Positions 26,853 through 35,892 of a DNA stretch of 64,000 bases are shown here, piece by piece. The DNA is from Cytobacillus massiliigabonensis (GTDB lineage Bacteria > Bacillota > Bacilli > Bacillales > Cytobacillaceae): NCBI RefSeq assembly GCF_900199725.1, contig NZ_LT904903.1, positions 787,850 through 851,849 of the forward strand, read 5' to 3'. The notes below the pieces were generated by a model, which saw only the letters and a list, made by a program, of their open reading frames with translations, was not told the DNA's origin and ran no database searches. A program made the position numbers and the translations under genes. Every line of letters begins with the position of its first letter. Position 1 is the stretch's first letter.

Positions 26853-27587
26853 ATGTTAAACAAAGTAAAAAGTGAATATGCTAGTTGGATTATATTGCTA
26901 GGGATCATCGTTCTGCTGTTAGAATTTTTCTTTTTTAACCGGGGCTTGATTTTCTCTCTTCTCGTGTCGATCGGTATGATTTACATAGGGAGAAAACGGG
27001 TGACGAAAACATCTGGGAAGCTCCTGTTTTGGTTCGGACTCATTTTTTTAATTATTAATATTTTTAACATGATGACTTTTAAGTTTTTTCTGCTGGCAAT
27101 ATTATTGCATTTCTTCATTCAATTTGTACAATCAAAGCGGAGTCCAGCCCATTTAAAGCCTATAATCAAGGAGTCTCGTCCATCTATTGAAAAAGAAACC
27201 GTGATTAAAAAGGAATCACTATTTTCCAATCAATTATTTGGACAGCAAAAAACACCTGAGCAGGGATATGAGTGGAGCGATATAAATATTCAAGCTGGAA
27301 TTGGTGATACAATTATCGACTTTAGCTATACCGTACTGCCTAAAGGTGAAACAGTCATTTTTATCCGGAACTTTGTTGGCAATATTCATATTCTCGTTCC
27401 ATATGATGTGGAAGTGAGTGTTAACCATTCTGTTATTGCGGGAGCAACAGAAATTTTTGACTTCCAAGAATCAAAAATATTCAATCAATCCCTTCATATC
27501 CAAACACCTGGATTTAATCAGGCTGAACAGAGAATCAAAATCTTCACCTCATTGCTTGTTGGTGATTTAGAGGTGAAGCGTGTATGA
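26853..27587 (+). CDS. liaF: LiaF, negative regulator of LiaRS
   Basis: A 244-residue protein with about four hydrophobic helices in residues 10-90 and a soluble beta-rich C-terminal domain (DINIQAGIGDTIIDFSYTVL; FVGNIHILVPYDVEVSVNHS), the cell-wall-active antibiotics response domain. LiaF keeps the LiaS kinase off without stress. It starts at ATG 26853 behind GGGAGG. Its stop codon overlaps the liaS start as ATGA, so the two are translationally coupled. The B. subtilis order has liaG before liaF; no such gene is present here. Confidence 0.92.
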   Translation: MLNKVKSEYASWIILLGIIVLLLEFFFFNRGLIFSLLVSIGMIYIGRKRVTKTSGKLLFWFGLIFLIINIFNMMTFKFFLLAILLHFFIQFVQSKRSPAHLKPIIKESRPSIEKETVIKKESLFSNQLFGQQKTPEQGYEWSDINIQAGIGDTIIDFSYTVLPKGETVIFIRNFVGNIHILVPYDVEVSVNHSVIAGATEIFDFQESKIFNQSLHIQTPGFNQAEQRIKIFTSLLVGDLEVKRV

Positions 27588-28606
27588 GTACAGTACAGCG
27601 GCAAATGTTTTGGGGAGCAGGACTTTCTATTTTGATTTGTGTGTTGTTTACCGTTTTCTTTTTTATTCGGTTTCCACTTGCAGACTGGCGGTCATTATGG
27701 GAAACGGATGTAATGGATATTCCTTTTATCATTTTTATTCCAAGTTTAAGCATCGTCATTGGTATTCTCTTCGGGTTAACATCAGGTATGCACTGGAAAA
27801 AACAAATCCAATCAATCGATAGCTGGCTTCATCAGATTGAGGAAGGAAGACAGCTTGAACTTAGTGAAATAAACGCAGGGTCTGAAATTCAATCAATTGC
27901 AACAAGGGTAGAGAAAATTCAAAAACAAATAGCAGAGCAAGCAAAGCTTTCACAGAAACTGGCAACTGAAAAGGCGGAGGATATTGAGAGCCGAATGCAG
28001 GAAATCATTTCTCAAGAAAGAAATCGCTTAGCTCGAGAGCTCCATGATTCTGTCAGCCAACAGCTTTTTGCCGCATCCATGATGATGTCTGCAATCAACG
28101 AAGCTAAGACAAGGACGGATGACAGGGAAACGAAGCAGCTGAAAATGGTTGAGGAAATGATTCATCAATCCCAGCTGGAAATGAGAGCACTCCTTCTTCA
28201 TTTAAGACCAGTTGCGTTAAAAGGAAAGACGCTGCAGGAAGGAATTGAAGAGCTATTAATTGAATTATCACAAAAAGTAACAATGGAAATAAAATGGAAG
28301 GTTGAAGATTTTCCATTAGATAAAGGAATAGAAGATCATTTATTTCGAATCCTGCAAGAATCAGTATCAAATACACTTCGGCATGCTAAATCAACGACAC
28401 TTGAAGTGCTTCTCATTCAGAGAGACGAGTTTGTGATTTTGCGAGTGGTCGATGATGGCATAGGCTTTGACGTTGAGGAAGCAAAAGCAGGTTCATATGG
28501 AATGCAAAACATGTATGAACGCGCTGTTGAAGTTGGCGGTACACTGAAGATTATTAGTTTGAAAAATAACGGAACACGACTTGAAGTGAAGGTACCAATC
28601 ATATAA
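27584..28606 (+). CDS. liaS: LiaS sensor histidine kinase
   Basis: A 340-residue intramembrane-sensing kinase. Two helices (residues 12-30 and 47-66) enclose a very short outside loop; a HAMP-like linker and coiled coil follow. The HisKA_3 box is RNRLARELHDSVSQQL with the phosphoaccepting His154. The ATPase domain has DHLFRILQESVSNTLRHA (N box) and VDDGIGFD (G1). It phosphorylates LiaR in response to cell-wall antibiotics, under LiaF control. Confidence 0.95.
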   Translation: MSTVQRQMFWGAGLSILICVLFTVFFFIRFPLADWRSLWETDVMDIPFIIFIPSLSIVIGILFGLTSGMHWKKQIQSIDSWLHQIEEGRQLELSEINAGSEIQSIATRVEKIQKQIAEQAKLSQKLATEKAEDIESRMQEIISQERNRLARELHDSVSQQLFAASMMMSAINEAKTRTDDRETKQLKMVEEMIHQSQLEMRALLLHLRPVALKGKTLQEGIEELLIELSQKVTMEIKWKVEDFPLDKGIEDHLFRILQESVSNTLRHAKSTTLEVLLIQRDEFVILRVVDDGIGFDVEEAKAGSYGMQNMYERAVEVGGTLKIISLKNNGTRLEVKVPII

Positions 28607-28647
28607 AGTGTCTAATTGTGACAATAATTAGGAGAGGGTGAGGCTAA

Positions 28648-29280
28648 TTGATTAAAGTATTGTTTGTTGATGATCATGAAATGGTGAGGATTGGAGTTTC
28701 TTCTTATTTATCCGCTCAGCCGGATATAGAAGTCATTGGAGAGGCTGATAATGGGAGAACGGCTATTGAATTGGCCCTTGAATTACGTCCAGACATTATC
28801 CTTATGGATTTAGTTATGAAAGAAATGGATGGGATTGAATCAACAAGAAATATTATTGAGCAGTGGCCGGAAGCGAAAATTATTATTGTTACAAGCTTTT
28901 TAGATGATGAAAAGGTTTATCCTGCACTTGAAGCAGGAGCAACAAGCTATATGCTAAAAACATCAAAAGCAAGTGAAATTGCAGATGCCGTCCGCTCAAC
29001 TTTTCATGGCCAATCTGTACTTGAGCCAGAGGTAACGGGAAAAATGATGGTGAAAATGAGGCAGAAAACACAGCAGCTTCCTCATGAAGAGCTGACAAGC
29101 AGGGAAATGGAAATCCTTTTGTTAATGACAGAAGGCAAAACAAACCAAGAAATAGCTGATGAGCTTTTTATTGCGTTAAAAACAGTGAAAACACATGTTA
29201 GTAACATACTTAGCAAACTGCAGGTACAGGACCGTACCCAGGCTGTTATATACGCATTTAAACATTCACTGGCTGAATAA
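28648..29280 (+). CDS. liaR: LiaR response regulator (NarL family)
   Basis: A 210-residue regulator with an N-terminal receiver domain (DD at 8-9, phosphoacceptor Asp54 in [12 protein letters not shown], Lys near 104) and a C-terminal LuxR-type helix-turn-helix ([20 protein letters not shown], then [20 protein letters not shown]). It activates the liaI promoter. The start is TTG 28648 behind GGAGAGGGTGAGG. A terminator closes the operon. Confidence 0.95.
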   Translation: MIKVLFVDDHEMVRIGVSSYLSAQPDIEVIGEADNGRTAIELALELRPDIILMDLVMKEMDGIESTRNIIEQWPEAKIIIVTSFLDDEKVYPALEAGATSYMLKTSKASEIADAVRSTFHGQSVLEPEVTGKMMVKMRQKTQQLPHEELTSREMEILLLMTEGKTNQEIADELFIALKTVKTHVSNILSKLQVQDRTQAVIYAFKHSLAE

Positions 29281-29303
29281 GGAAAAGTATATAATTGAAG
29301 GTG

Positions 29304-29335
29304 AAAAGGGCTAATTAAATTGATAGCTCTTTTTT
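29304..29335 (+). terminator. Terminator of the lia operon
   Basis: AAAAGGGCTA pairs with TAGCTCTTTT (one G-U pair) around a ten-base loop and is followed by TTT, about 24 bases after liaR. Confidence 0.8.
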
Positions 29336-29409
29336 ATTTGGAGAATACTAAATAAGGGCATTTATTTATAGAGCATAATTTAGCTAAATAGTATGAGGCA
29401 GGTGATGAT

Positions 29410-30360
29410 ATGTCATTTATTAGCTTTTTGAAAAAGGGGAATAAGTCTTCAGGGATTGCCGCTCTTGGCAATACAGTACTTGCTATCGTTAAAGGAGTGG
29501 CGGCAGTTATTAGCGGAAGCGGAGCAATGCTTGCTACGACCCTTCACTCTTTAGCAGATGCATTGAATCAGGGATTTGTTTTTTTGGGAAGTGCTTTGGC
29601 TGAAAAGGCACCAACAAAGAAATTTCCAACAGGCTTTGGGAGGGTCATTAATCTTTTTGTTTTGATTGCGGTGATTGTTATTTCGATTATGGCTTATGAA
29701 ACCATACATAAAGGCTGGGAATTAATTCAGCATCCGAAGGAATCCACTGATATTTGGCTTAATGTTGCTGTTATGTTATTTGCTGTGTTCATTGATGGTT
29801 TCATTCTATTTAAGGCAATGAAAGAAATTGCTCATGAATCAAGAAGCACTTCAAAAGGGTTTGGGGTTGTTGCTGTAGCAATAAAGAATGTCCGTCTAGC
29901 TTCTCCACCGACCCGATTGGTGTTTTATGAAGATATTATTGCTACATTTGGAGCTTTGTTAGCCCTTATATCAATTGTTATCGCTCATTTTACGGGCTTG
30001 TATATTCTTGATGGAATTGGAACGCTATTGATTGGTCTGCTTTTAGTAGGGATAGCCATAAAGATTGGCTATGAAAACACATTAGGCTTAATTGGAGTAG
30101 CCGCACCAAAAGAAGTAGAAGATCGTGTAGCAGCGCTCATTTTATCTGATGACCATGTTGTTGATATTCAAAATTTAAGAATTCTTCAGGAAGGCCGAAA
30201 GTATCATGTAGAAAGCTATATTGAATTAACTGAAGGGTTATCGCTTGCTGATGCAGATGATATAAAGTTTAGAGTAAGGGATAAATTGCTGGAAGATCCT
30301 GATATAGGTGATGTCACCTTGGGTATATTAGAAACGGATCAAATTCAGACTTGGAAATAA
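29410..30360 (+). CDS. Cation diffusion facilitator family transporter
   Basis: A 316-residue CDF protein. The transmembrane half has about six helices with the metal-site aspartate in TTLHSLADALNQG (helix 2) and YEDIIATFGALLA plus YILDGIGTLLIGLLL (helix 5 region). The C-terminal cytoplasmic domain follows from residue 235. It would export Zn2+, Mn2+, Fe2+ or another divalent metal by H+ or K+ antiport; which one is not clear, as the helix 2 site is HxxxD. It starts at ATG 29410 behind AGGCAGGTG. Confidence 0.88.
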   Translation: MSFISFLKKGNKSSGIAALGNTVLAIVKGVAAVISGSGAMLATTLHSLADALNQGFVFLGSALAEKAPTKKFPTGFGRVINLFVLIAVIVISIMAYETIHKGWELIQHPKESTDIWLNVAVMLFAVFIDGFILFKAMKEIAHESRSTSKGFGVVAVAIKNVRLASPPTRLVFYEDIIATFGALLALISIVIAHFTGLYILDGIGTLLIGLLLVGIAIKIGYENTLGLIGVAAPKEVEDRVAALILSDDHVVDIQNLRILQEGRKYHVESYIELTEGLSLADADDIKFRVRDKLLEDPDIGDVTLGILETDQIQTWK

Positions 30361-30403
30361 AAATGTCCACGGACCGTGCAAGACACGGTTTGTGGACATT
30401 TTT
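30361..30403 (+). terminator. Terminator of the CDF transporter gene
   Basis: AAATGTCCAC pairs with GTGGACATTT, and an inner CCGTG/CACGG stem can form, right after the stop codon; followed by TTT. Confidence 0.85.
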
Positions 30404-30436
30404 GTGAGCTTTGTTCGTGTTGGGTAATTTTTATAC

Positions 30437-31120
30437 TTATGGTGAAGAAATAGTCTGGACAAAAATCCCATCACCCTCCAGCCATTCAGCTAGGAACACG
30501 TCTTTGTAATTGGCTATTTTGAATGGGGAGAGCTGCTGATTTAACCAGGTTTCATCAAAACCAAGATTGTTTATTTCATCCCATAAAACGGTCCCATCAC
30601 GAATAAGTGTAACTGGCACATGAACAGCACTCCCCGGGAGATTAAAATCCTCCTGCGTTGTTTTTTGGTAGCGTGACTTTTTAAGAATACTGATGGAACC
30701 ATTTCCTTCTAAGTAGCAATAGGCAACTTCGCGAATAGAAAAGGTTTCGCTCTGGCGAAGGAGACTTTGCAGCTGATTTAGATTTAACCTTCCTTTCTTT
30801 AATGCATCTTTATCTACTACTCCGTTTTTTATAAGAGCGATAGGCTTTCCTTGGGAGATTCCTCTGAAAAATAAAAACTTCCGATCAAGATATTCAACAG
30901 TAAATAATAAAATTCCCCACAGTCCCATGGAGTAGATAATGTAGAAAACGCCTACCTTGTCTTCATACATCGCATTTCCGAGCATCTCACTTAAAACAAT
31001 GGATGCAATAAATGTAAACGGAGAGATTTGATTAATAATTTTCCTTCCTACAAACTTAATAATGATAAACAAAAAAAAGAAGCCTACGAATAAATCAATT
31101 GTTAAGTGAACGATACTCAA
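30437..31120 (-). CDS. DUF421 membrane protein (YetF/YdfS type)
   Basis: A 227-residue protein with two to three N-terminal helices (residues 5-25, 35-50 and 60-78) and the two DUF421 cytoplasmic repeats. The family's motif appears as FRGISQGKPIALIKNGVVDK and REVAYCYLEGNGSISILKKS. Bacillus has several such proteins; YetF and relatives are linked to the spore membrane in some studies. Function here is unknown. It starts at TTG 31120 with GGGG a few bases upstream. It is a single gene. Confidence 0.85.
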   Translation of the reverse strand: MSIVHLTIDLFVGFFFLFIIIKFVGRKIINQISPFTFIASIVLSEMLGNAMYEDKVGVFYIIYSMGLWGILLFTVEYLDRKFLFFRGISQGKPIALIKNGVVDKDALKKGRLNLNQLQSLLRQSETFSIREVAYCYLEGNGSISILKKSRYQKTTQEDFNLPGSAVHVPVTLIRDGTVLWDEINNLGFDETWLNQQLSPFKIANYKDVFLAEWLEGDGIFVQTISSP

Positions 31121-31249
31121 TGTTAAATCCCCAATCGAAAAATGATAATAATAAACTCCGTATTTCTCCTATTTTTTAGTATTTAACCTGCCTGTTGAAA
31201 ATATGAATAGATTTGACCAAAATTTATTGTCCTGATAATTGGAAATTTG

Positions 31250-31278
31250 TTGATTTTGAATTGCAGAAATATTAAAAT
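31250..31278 (+). promoter_or_regulatory. Putative sigma-A promoter of the leader upstream of the ABC-F gene
   Basis: TTGATT (31250-31255), a 17-base spacer and TAAAAT (31273-31278) precede the 43-residue ORF. The predicted start near 31285 would give a leader of about 475 bases before the ABC-F start codon. Confidence 0.5.
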
Positions 31279-31313
31279 ATACATAACTAATTTGAAATGG
31301 AGGTGGAGAAGGG

Positions 31314-31445
31314 ATGACTCAAGCTGTTTTTGCACGTGAAGAAATGAAACATTTATATCTTTGCCGTGCAATTTTTCATGATGCTGCTTTTAACGGGATA
31401 CGTGTGCCTTTTTTTAGCAATTGCATAATGAAAACCAAACAGTGA
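31314..31445 (+). CDS. Small ORF of 43 residues, possible leader peptide
   Basis: An ATG at 31314 directly follows a purine-rich ribosome binding site (GGAGGTGGAGAAGGG) and runs 43 codons to TGA 31445. The peptide begins MTQAVFAREEMKHLYLCRAI and shows no transmembrane segment; I do not recognise it. It is the first feature of a long leader region that contains two hairpins and ends at the ABC-F gene, so it may be a regulatory leader peptide. It could also be an independent small gene ended by the hairpins. Confidence 0.5.
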   Translation: MTQAVFAREEMKHLYLCRAIFHDAAFNGIRVPFFSNCIMKTKQ

Positions 31446-31514
31446 GAACATCACTTTACCCACTTATGTTGTACATGAGGAAGAACAAACTTCTTTATGA
31501 CAATCTTATAATAA

Positions 31515-31560
31515 GGAATGGTAAAAGGAGGGCTTCTTTATGCTCTCCTTTTACCATTCC
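31515..31560 (+). promoter_or_regulatory. Long perfect hairpin in the ABC-F leader
   Basis: A 16-bp perfect stem (GGAATGGTAAAAGGAG and its complement, 14-base loop) lies 70 bases after the small ORF and just upstream of a T-run terminator. Its 5' arm can also pair over seven bases with the terminator's 3' arm, as expected for an attenuator, but the 16-bp stem looks far more stable. Confidence 0.6.
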
Positions 31561-31564
31561 ACTG

Positions 31565-31599
31565 GGCCATAGGATGATGCATTCCTATGGTCTTTTTTT
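31565..31599 (+). terminator. Intrinsic terminator upstream of the ABC-F gene
   Basis: GGCCATAGGA pairs with TCCTATGGTC (one G-U pair) and seven T residues follow. It lies 163 bases before the ABC-F start codon, so it either ends the small-ORF transcript or works as an attenuator. Confidence 0.8.
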
Positions 31600-31614
31600 G
31601 TCAGAAAATAAATA

Positions 31615-31686
31615 GTCGGTCTGATTAATTGAGCAAGCCTATATGTACGAAGTAATAACTATGCCAGCGAAATAAGGCAGACCGAC
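31615..31686. repeat. 72-bp inverted-repeat element, copy 1
   Basis: The element starts GTCGGTCTG and ends CAGACCGAC, so its ends are perfect inverted repeats that extend outward (AATAAAT on the left, ATTTATAT on the right). The 72-bp interior contains GATTAATTGAGCAAGCCT and TATGTACGAAGTAA, both identical in the second copy at 61502-61573. Identity between the copies is about 83%, and most differences lie in the right half. No ORF is conserved. It could be a small non-autonomous mobile element or a structured RNA. Confidence 0.85.
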
Positions 31687-31761
31687 ATTTATATTTAGAG
31701 CAGATACACTTGAATGTTTTTGTGAATTTTTTAAATATGTAAATTAACGGAGGTATAAATA

Positions 31762-33645
31762 ATGATTGCATGCAGTGGACAACAGCTTGGAAAAATGTAC
31801 GGCGGAAATTCTGTGTTTGAGAATCTTTCATTTGAAATACATGAAAAGGATATCGTTGGTTTGGTTGGCAGAAATGGCAGCGGGAAAACAACTCTGTTTA
31901 AGCTATTAGCAGGAATGGAGGTACCTGATTCAGGCCAGGTTCATTGGCAAAAGGGGTGTGAAATTGGGTTTTTAGAACAAATTCCAAGTTATCCTAATGG
32001 GATGAAGACGATAGATGTATTGAAAATAGCCTTTACACATTTAGTGGAAATGGAAGCAGATATGAAAAAGTTAGAGAAGGAAATGGGGGAGGAAACCAAT
32101 TCTGAAAAGTTAAGTAGACTAATCCATAAATATGGGGAGCTTCAGGAGCAGTTTACTCTTCAAAATGGATATGAAATGGATGCTTTTATCGACCGAATCA
32201 GCAATGGGCTAAATATTGCCGAGCTATTAAATAAGGATTTTAACTCTTTAAGCGGCGGGGAGAAAACAAAAATTTGTCTTGGCCATATGCTGCTTAAAAG
32301 TCCAAATCTTCTATTGCTGGATGAGCCTACCAATCATCTTGATATAAAGGCTGTTGAATGGCTGGCAGGATTTTTGAAAGAATATGACGGAACGGTTGTC
32401 ATCATCTCTCATGATCGGTATTTTTTAGACGAGACAGCAAATAAAATTCTTGATCTGGAGGATGGTGAATTAACACTCTATCATGCCAACTACTCAGGAT
32501 TTGTAAAAGAGAAGGAGGAGAGGCTGTTAAGGGAGTTTCAGCAGTATGAGGAACAGCAGAAAAAAATAAAAAAAATGAAAGAAACAATTAAACGGTTAAA
32601 AGAGTGGGCCAATCAGGCTAATCCCCCAAACGCAGGACTTCATCGCCGGGCACGGAGTATGGAGAAGGCGCTTGAACGAATGGAGAAGCTAAACCGTCCC
32701 AACATAAACCGGAAGAAGATGAATATGGATTTAGATTCATCTGACCGAAGCGGGAAAGATGTTGTCTATATGAAGGGAGTTTCCAAATCTTTTGGGAACC
32801 GGAACTTATTTAATAGAGTAAATATACATGTTCAATTTCAAGACAGAATTGCCATTATTGGCGATAATGGGACGGGAAAATCAACATTGATAAAAATGAT
32901 TCTTGATGAGATTGAGGCTGATATTGGAGAAGTGCGTCGAGGAAGCAATGTGAAGGTGGGCTATCTATCCCAGCATGTTTTTGCTGGAGCAAGGGATCAA
33001 TCCGTTATCGAGATGTTCCGTGAGGAGGTATCAGTTACCGAAGGGGAAGCTCGTCATATTCTTGCGCGTTTCTTATTCTACGGGTACGCAGTTTTTAGAA
33101 AGGTTTCACAATTAAGCGGCGGAGAAAAAATGAGGCTCCGCTTGGCACAGCTTATGTATCAGGATATTAACTTTCTTATATTGGATGAGCCAACGAATCA
33201 TTTAGATATTGAATCTAGAGAGGTTTTAGAGGAAGCACTTGAGGATTATCAAGGAACCATTTTGGCAGTATCTCATGACCGGTTCTTTATCAACAAAATT
33301 TTTCAGAAGATTTATTGGATTGATGATAAACAAGTTCACTTCTTTGCAGGAGACTACAACTGGGCTAAGAAAAAGTTAGATGAACAAAGAAAAGCAATTG
33401 TTCCAGAAAGTCCAATGAGAAAAGAGAGTGTGCTTAAAGAACCGACAACAAAGCAAAGAAGCAATGAACAGAACATGATGGAATTGGAAAGTTTAATAGA
33501 GGAATTAGAAGCAGCCCTTTTGCTAGTAGAGATAGAAATGGAATGTGAAGAAGTTTTAGAAAATCTGCAAAAATTATATAAGAAAAAAGAGGATTTGGAA
33601 AAAAGAAGGGAAGTATTGTATCAGCAATTAGAGAAATGGCTGTAA
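31762..33645 (+). CDS. ABC-F family ATPase (ribosome-associated)
   Basis: A 627-residue protein with two ATP-binding cassettes and no membrane domain. The first has Walker A GRNGSGKTT, signature LSGGEKTK and Walker B LLLLDEPTNHLD; the second has GDNGTGKST, LSGGEKMR and FLILDEPTNHLD. Between them lies the helical P-site tRNA interaction motif region (residues about 235-330), and a charged coiled-coil tail ends the protein. ABC-F proteins act on the ribosome, either resolving stalls or giving antibiotic protection (Vml, Msr, Lsa types). Which class this is cannot be read from the sequence. ATG 31762 lies behind CGGAGG. Confidence 0.92.
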   Translation: MIACSGQQLGKMYGGNSVFENLSFEIHEKDIVGLVGRNGSGKTTLFKLLAGMEVPDSGQVHWQKGCEIGFLEQIPSYPNGMKTIDVLKIAFTHLVEMEADMKKLEKEMGEETNSEKLSRLIHKYGELQEQFTLQNGYEMDAFIDRISNGLNIAELLNKDFNSLSGGEKTKICLGHMLLKSPNLLLLDEPTNHLDIKAVEWLAGFLKEYDGTVVIISHDRYFLDETANKILDLEDGELTLYHANYSGFVKEKEERLLREFQQYEEQQKKIKKMKETIKRLKEWANQANPPNAGLHRRARSMEKALERMEKLNRPNINRKKMNMDLDSSDRSGKDVVYMKGVSKSFGNRNLFNRVNIHVQFQDRIAIIGDNGTGKSTLIKMILDEIEADIGEVRRGSNVKVGYLSQHVFAGARDQSVIEMFREEVSVTEGEARHILARFLFYGYAVFRKVSQLSGGEKMRLRLAQLMYQDINFLILDEPTNHLDIESREVLEEALEDYQGTILAVSHDRFFINKIFQKIYWIDDKQVHFFAGDYNWAKKKLDEQRKAIVPESPMRKESVLKEPTTKQRSNEQNMMELESLIEELEAALLLVEIEMECEEVLENLQKLYKKKEDLEKRREVLYQQLEKWL

Positions 33646-33726
33646 TTATATTTTTTTGAAAAATCCCACAATGTTTATGATAGAATTTTAGATAATTGTA
33701 CATTATGGAGAAGCAGGTGGGGTCAA

Positions 33727-35001
33727 ATGGAAAAGAATAAAATCATGTCTATATTAGAAAAGGAATTAGTTGTTGCATTAGGCTGTACGGAGCCAGTAGC
33801 TATTGCCCTTGCGGCTGCAACTGCAAAGAGTCACATTAAGGGAGGGATAGAGAAGATCTGTGTGAAGGCTAGCGGAAATATTATTAAAAATGCTAAGTCT
33901 GTCGGAATCCCTGGAATGACAGGAAAAGGCTTGGATTTTGCTGCTGCACTTGGGGCTGTTGCAGGTGATCCTTCAAAAAAACTTGAAGTGTTAGACGGCC
34001 TTACGAATGAAGATGAGCTGCGTGCCATTAGGCTAATTGAAGAAGGAAAGGTAACTGCAGGGCAAGCAGATACGCCTAAAAGGCTTTATATTGAGGTCAT
34101 TGTGGAAACAGAGGAGCAGATTTGTAAGGTTGTTATTTCTGATAATCATAGCAATATTACATTAATTGAGGTAGATGGTAAAGCTGTTTTCCTTGGCGGC
34201 TGTGAAAATATTGGAATCCAAACGGATGAGGAAGAACTTGATGAGCTTACAATCGATGAAATATATGATTGGGTTCTTCAGATAAATATAAGTGATTTAA
34301 CACTCGTAAAAAAGAGTATTGAATTAAATCAGGCAATTGGGATGGAAGGCTTAGCCGGTACCTATGGTTTAAATGTTGGAAAAACGATTCAGGATAATGT
34401 GAAAAAAGGCATCTTGTCAGATGATTTGGCGACAGCAGCTATGTCTCTTGCTGCAGCAGGCTCTGATGCAAGGATGGCTGGGTCTACCCTTCCCGTCATG
34501 GCAAATACGGGAAGCGGGAACCAGGGAATTGCTGTAACATTACCTGTGGTTGCTGCAGCATTAAAGCTGAAAGTTTCAGAGGAAAAAATGATTCGTGCAG
34601 TAGCACTGAGCCATTTAATCACAATACACATCAAATCAAAATTTGGGCGTTTGTCGGCTTTATGCGGTGTAACAGCTGCTGGAATGGGAGCAAGTGCTGC
34701 GATTGTTTATTTGCTGGATGGAGGGATTCAGCAAGTAAAGGCAGCTGTTCAAAATACAATCGGAAATGTTTCTGGGATGATTTGTGATGGGGCAAAGGCA
34801 GGCTGTGCGATGAAGGTCTCAACCTGCTCGAATGTAGCCGTCCAATCTGCATTACTAGCATTAAACCATCAAGAAATCAGCTCTACAGATGGCTTCATTC
34901 ATGATGATGTTGAAAAAAGCATTGAAAGCTTTTGTAAGCTCGGAAATGAAGGAACAAGGCAAACAGATGAAATGATTTTGAAATTGATGTTAGAGAAATA
35001 A
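33727..35001 (+). CDS. UPF0597 / L-serine dehydratase alpha-like protein (cysteine desulfidase family)
   Basis: A 424-residue member of the UPF0597 family, related to the alpha chain of iron-sulfur L-serine dehydratases and to archaeal L-cysteine desulfidase. Conserved parts are VALGCTEPVAIALAAATA near the N-terminus with the cluster-type cysteine, ANTGSGNQGIAVTLPV near residue 260 and the C-terminal CDGAKAGCAMKVSTC with three more cysteines, likely ligands of a [4Fe-4S] cluster. It may break down cysteine or serine. It starts at ATG 33727 behind GCAGGTGGGG. Whether it is coupled to the ABC-F gene 81 bases upstream is uncertain. Confidence 0.85.
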   Translation: MEKNKIMSILEKELVVALGCTEPVAIALAAATAKSHIKGGIEKICVKASGNIIKNAKSVGIPGMTGKGLDFAAALGAVAGDPSKKLEVLDGLTNEDELRAIRLIEEGKVTAGQADTPKRLYIEVIVETEEQICKVVISDNHSNITLIEVDGKAVFLGGCENIGIQTDEEELDELTIDEIYDWVLQINISDLTLVKKSIELNQAIGMEGLAGTYGLNVGKTIQDNVKKGILSDDLATAAMSLAAAGSDARMAGSTLPVMANTGSGNQGIAVTLPVVAAALKLKVSEEKMIRAVALSHLITIHIKSKFGRLSALCGVTAAGMGASAAIVYLLDGGIQQVKAAVQNTIGNVSGMICDGAKAGCAMKVSTCSNVAVQSALLALNHQEISSTDGFIHDDVEKSIESFCKLGNEGTRQTDEMILKLMLEK

Positions 35002-35140
35002 ATGCCATTTGAGACTGACAGGCATGTTTAAGTAGTTCAGTAATCGTTTGTGAAAAATTCTATGTTAATGAACAGGTTAGAAAAGCAAGTATAGTCATTA
35101 AGATAAGACTAATAAGTAAAAAGTTGAAAGGGGGATGTTT

Positions 35141-35686
35141 ATGGTTCATATCGCACTTCTTCGGGGAATTAATGTGGGTGGAAAAAATAAAATTGACATG
35201 AAACTGCTTAAACAGACGTTTGAACAGGTCGGAATGAATAATGTGTTGACATATATCAATACTGGCAATATTATTTTTTCCTGCGAAGGTCCATCAAAAA
35301 CGGAACTATCGCGTATTTTGGAAGAGGCGATACAAGTTGATTTCGGATTACAAATTAAAGTGGTTATTCGAAGTTTCGATGACATCAAAAGAATCATTGA
35401 CGCAATTCCCGACACATGGAAAAATGATAAAGACATGAAAAGTGATGTCATGTTTTTATGGGATGAAATTGATGATGAGTCTGTACTTTTGGATTTGGTT
35501 ATCAAACCAAATATTGATACGGTGAAATATGTCCCCGGAGCAATTCTTTGGTCCGTTGATAAGAAAAATGTGACGAAAAGCGGAATGACAAAGATCATTG
35601 GATCAAAGTTGTATAAACAAGTGACAGTAAGAAATGTGAATACCTCTCGTAAAATATATGAACTTATGCAAGCACAAAATAGTTAG
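35141..35686 (+). CDS. DUF1697 family protein
   Basis: About 181 residues. The family opening HIALLRGINVGGKNKI is clear, followed by two ferredoxin-like halves (NVLTYINTGNIIFSCEG; VVIRSFDDIKRIIDAIP). DUF1697 proteins are widespread in Bacillus and have no known role. The ATG at 35141 is preferred over that at 35135 because AAAGGGGG ends at 35134. Single gene, followed by a terminator. Confidence 0.88.
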   Translation: MVHIALLRGINVGGKNKIDMKLLKQTFEQVGMNNVLTYINTGNIIFSCEGPSKTELSRILEEAIQVDFGLQIKVVIRSFDDIKRIIDAIPDTWKNDKDMKSDVMFLWDEIDDESVLLDLVIKPNIDTVKYVPGAILWSVDKKNVTKSGMTKIIGSKLYKQVTVRNVNTSRKIYELMQAQNS

Positions 35687-35705
35687 TTCTCCAGATGATA
35701 ATCAT

Positions 35706-35740
35706 AAAACCGTTTGGATTTTTTAGTCCAAGCGGTTTTT
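35706..35740 (+). terminator. Terminator of the DUF1697 gene
   Basis: AAAACCGTTTGGA pairs with TCCAAGCGGTTTT (one G-U pair), eight-base loop, T-run at the end. Confidence 0.85.
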
Positions 35741-35892
35741 CTACGCATGACGGCCTCTTTCTTTTTTTAAAAATCTGAATCCCTTAAAAGAAAAACAATA
35801 AAATAATTAAACAACTTGTCTCATATCTTATATAGAATGCGTACCGGAAAGCGAAACCGGTCTAACGAGTCAGATGTATAAGGGGAGACAGG

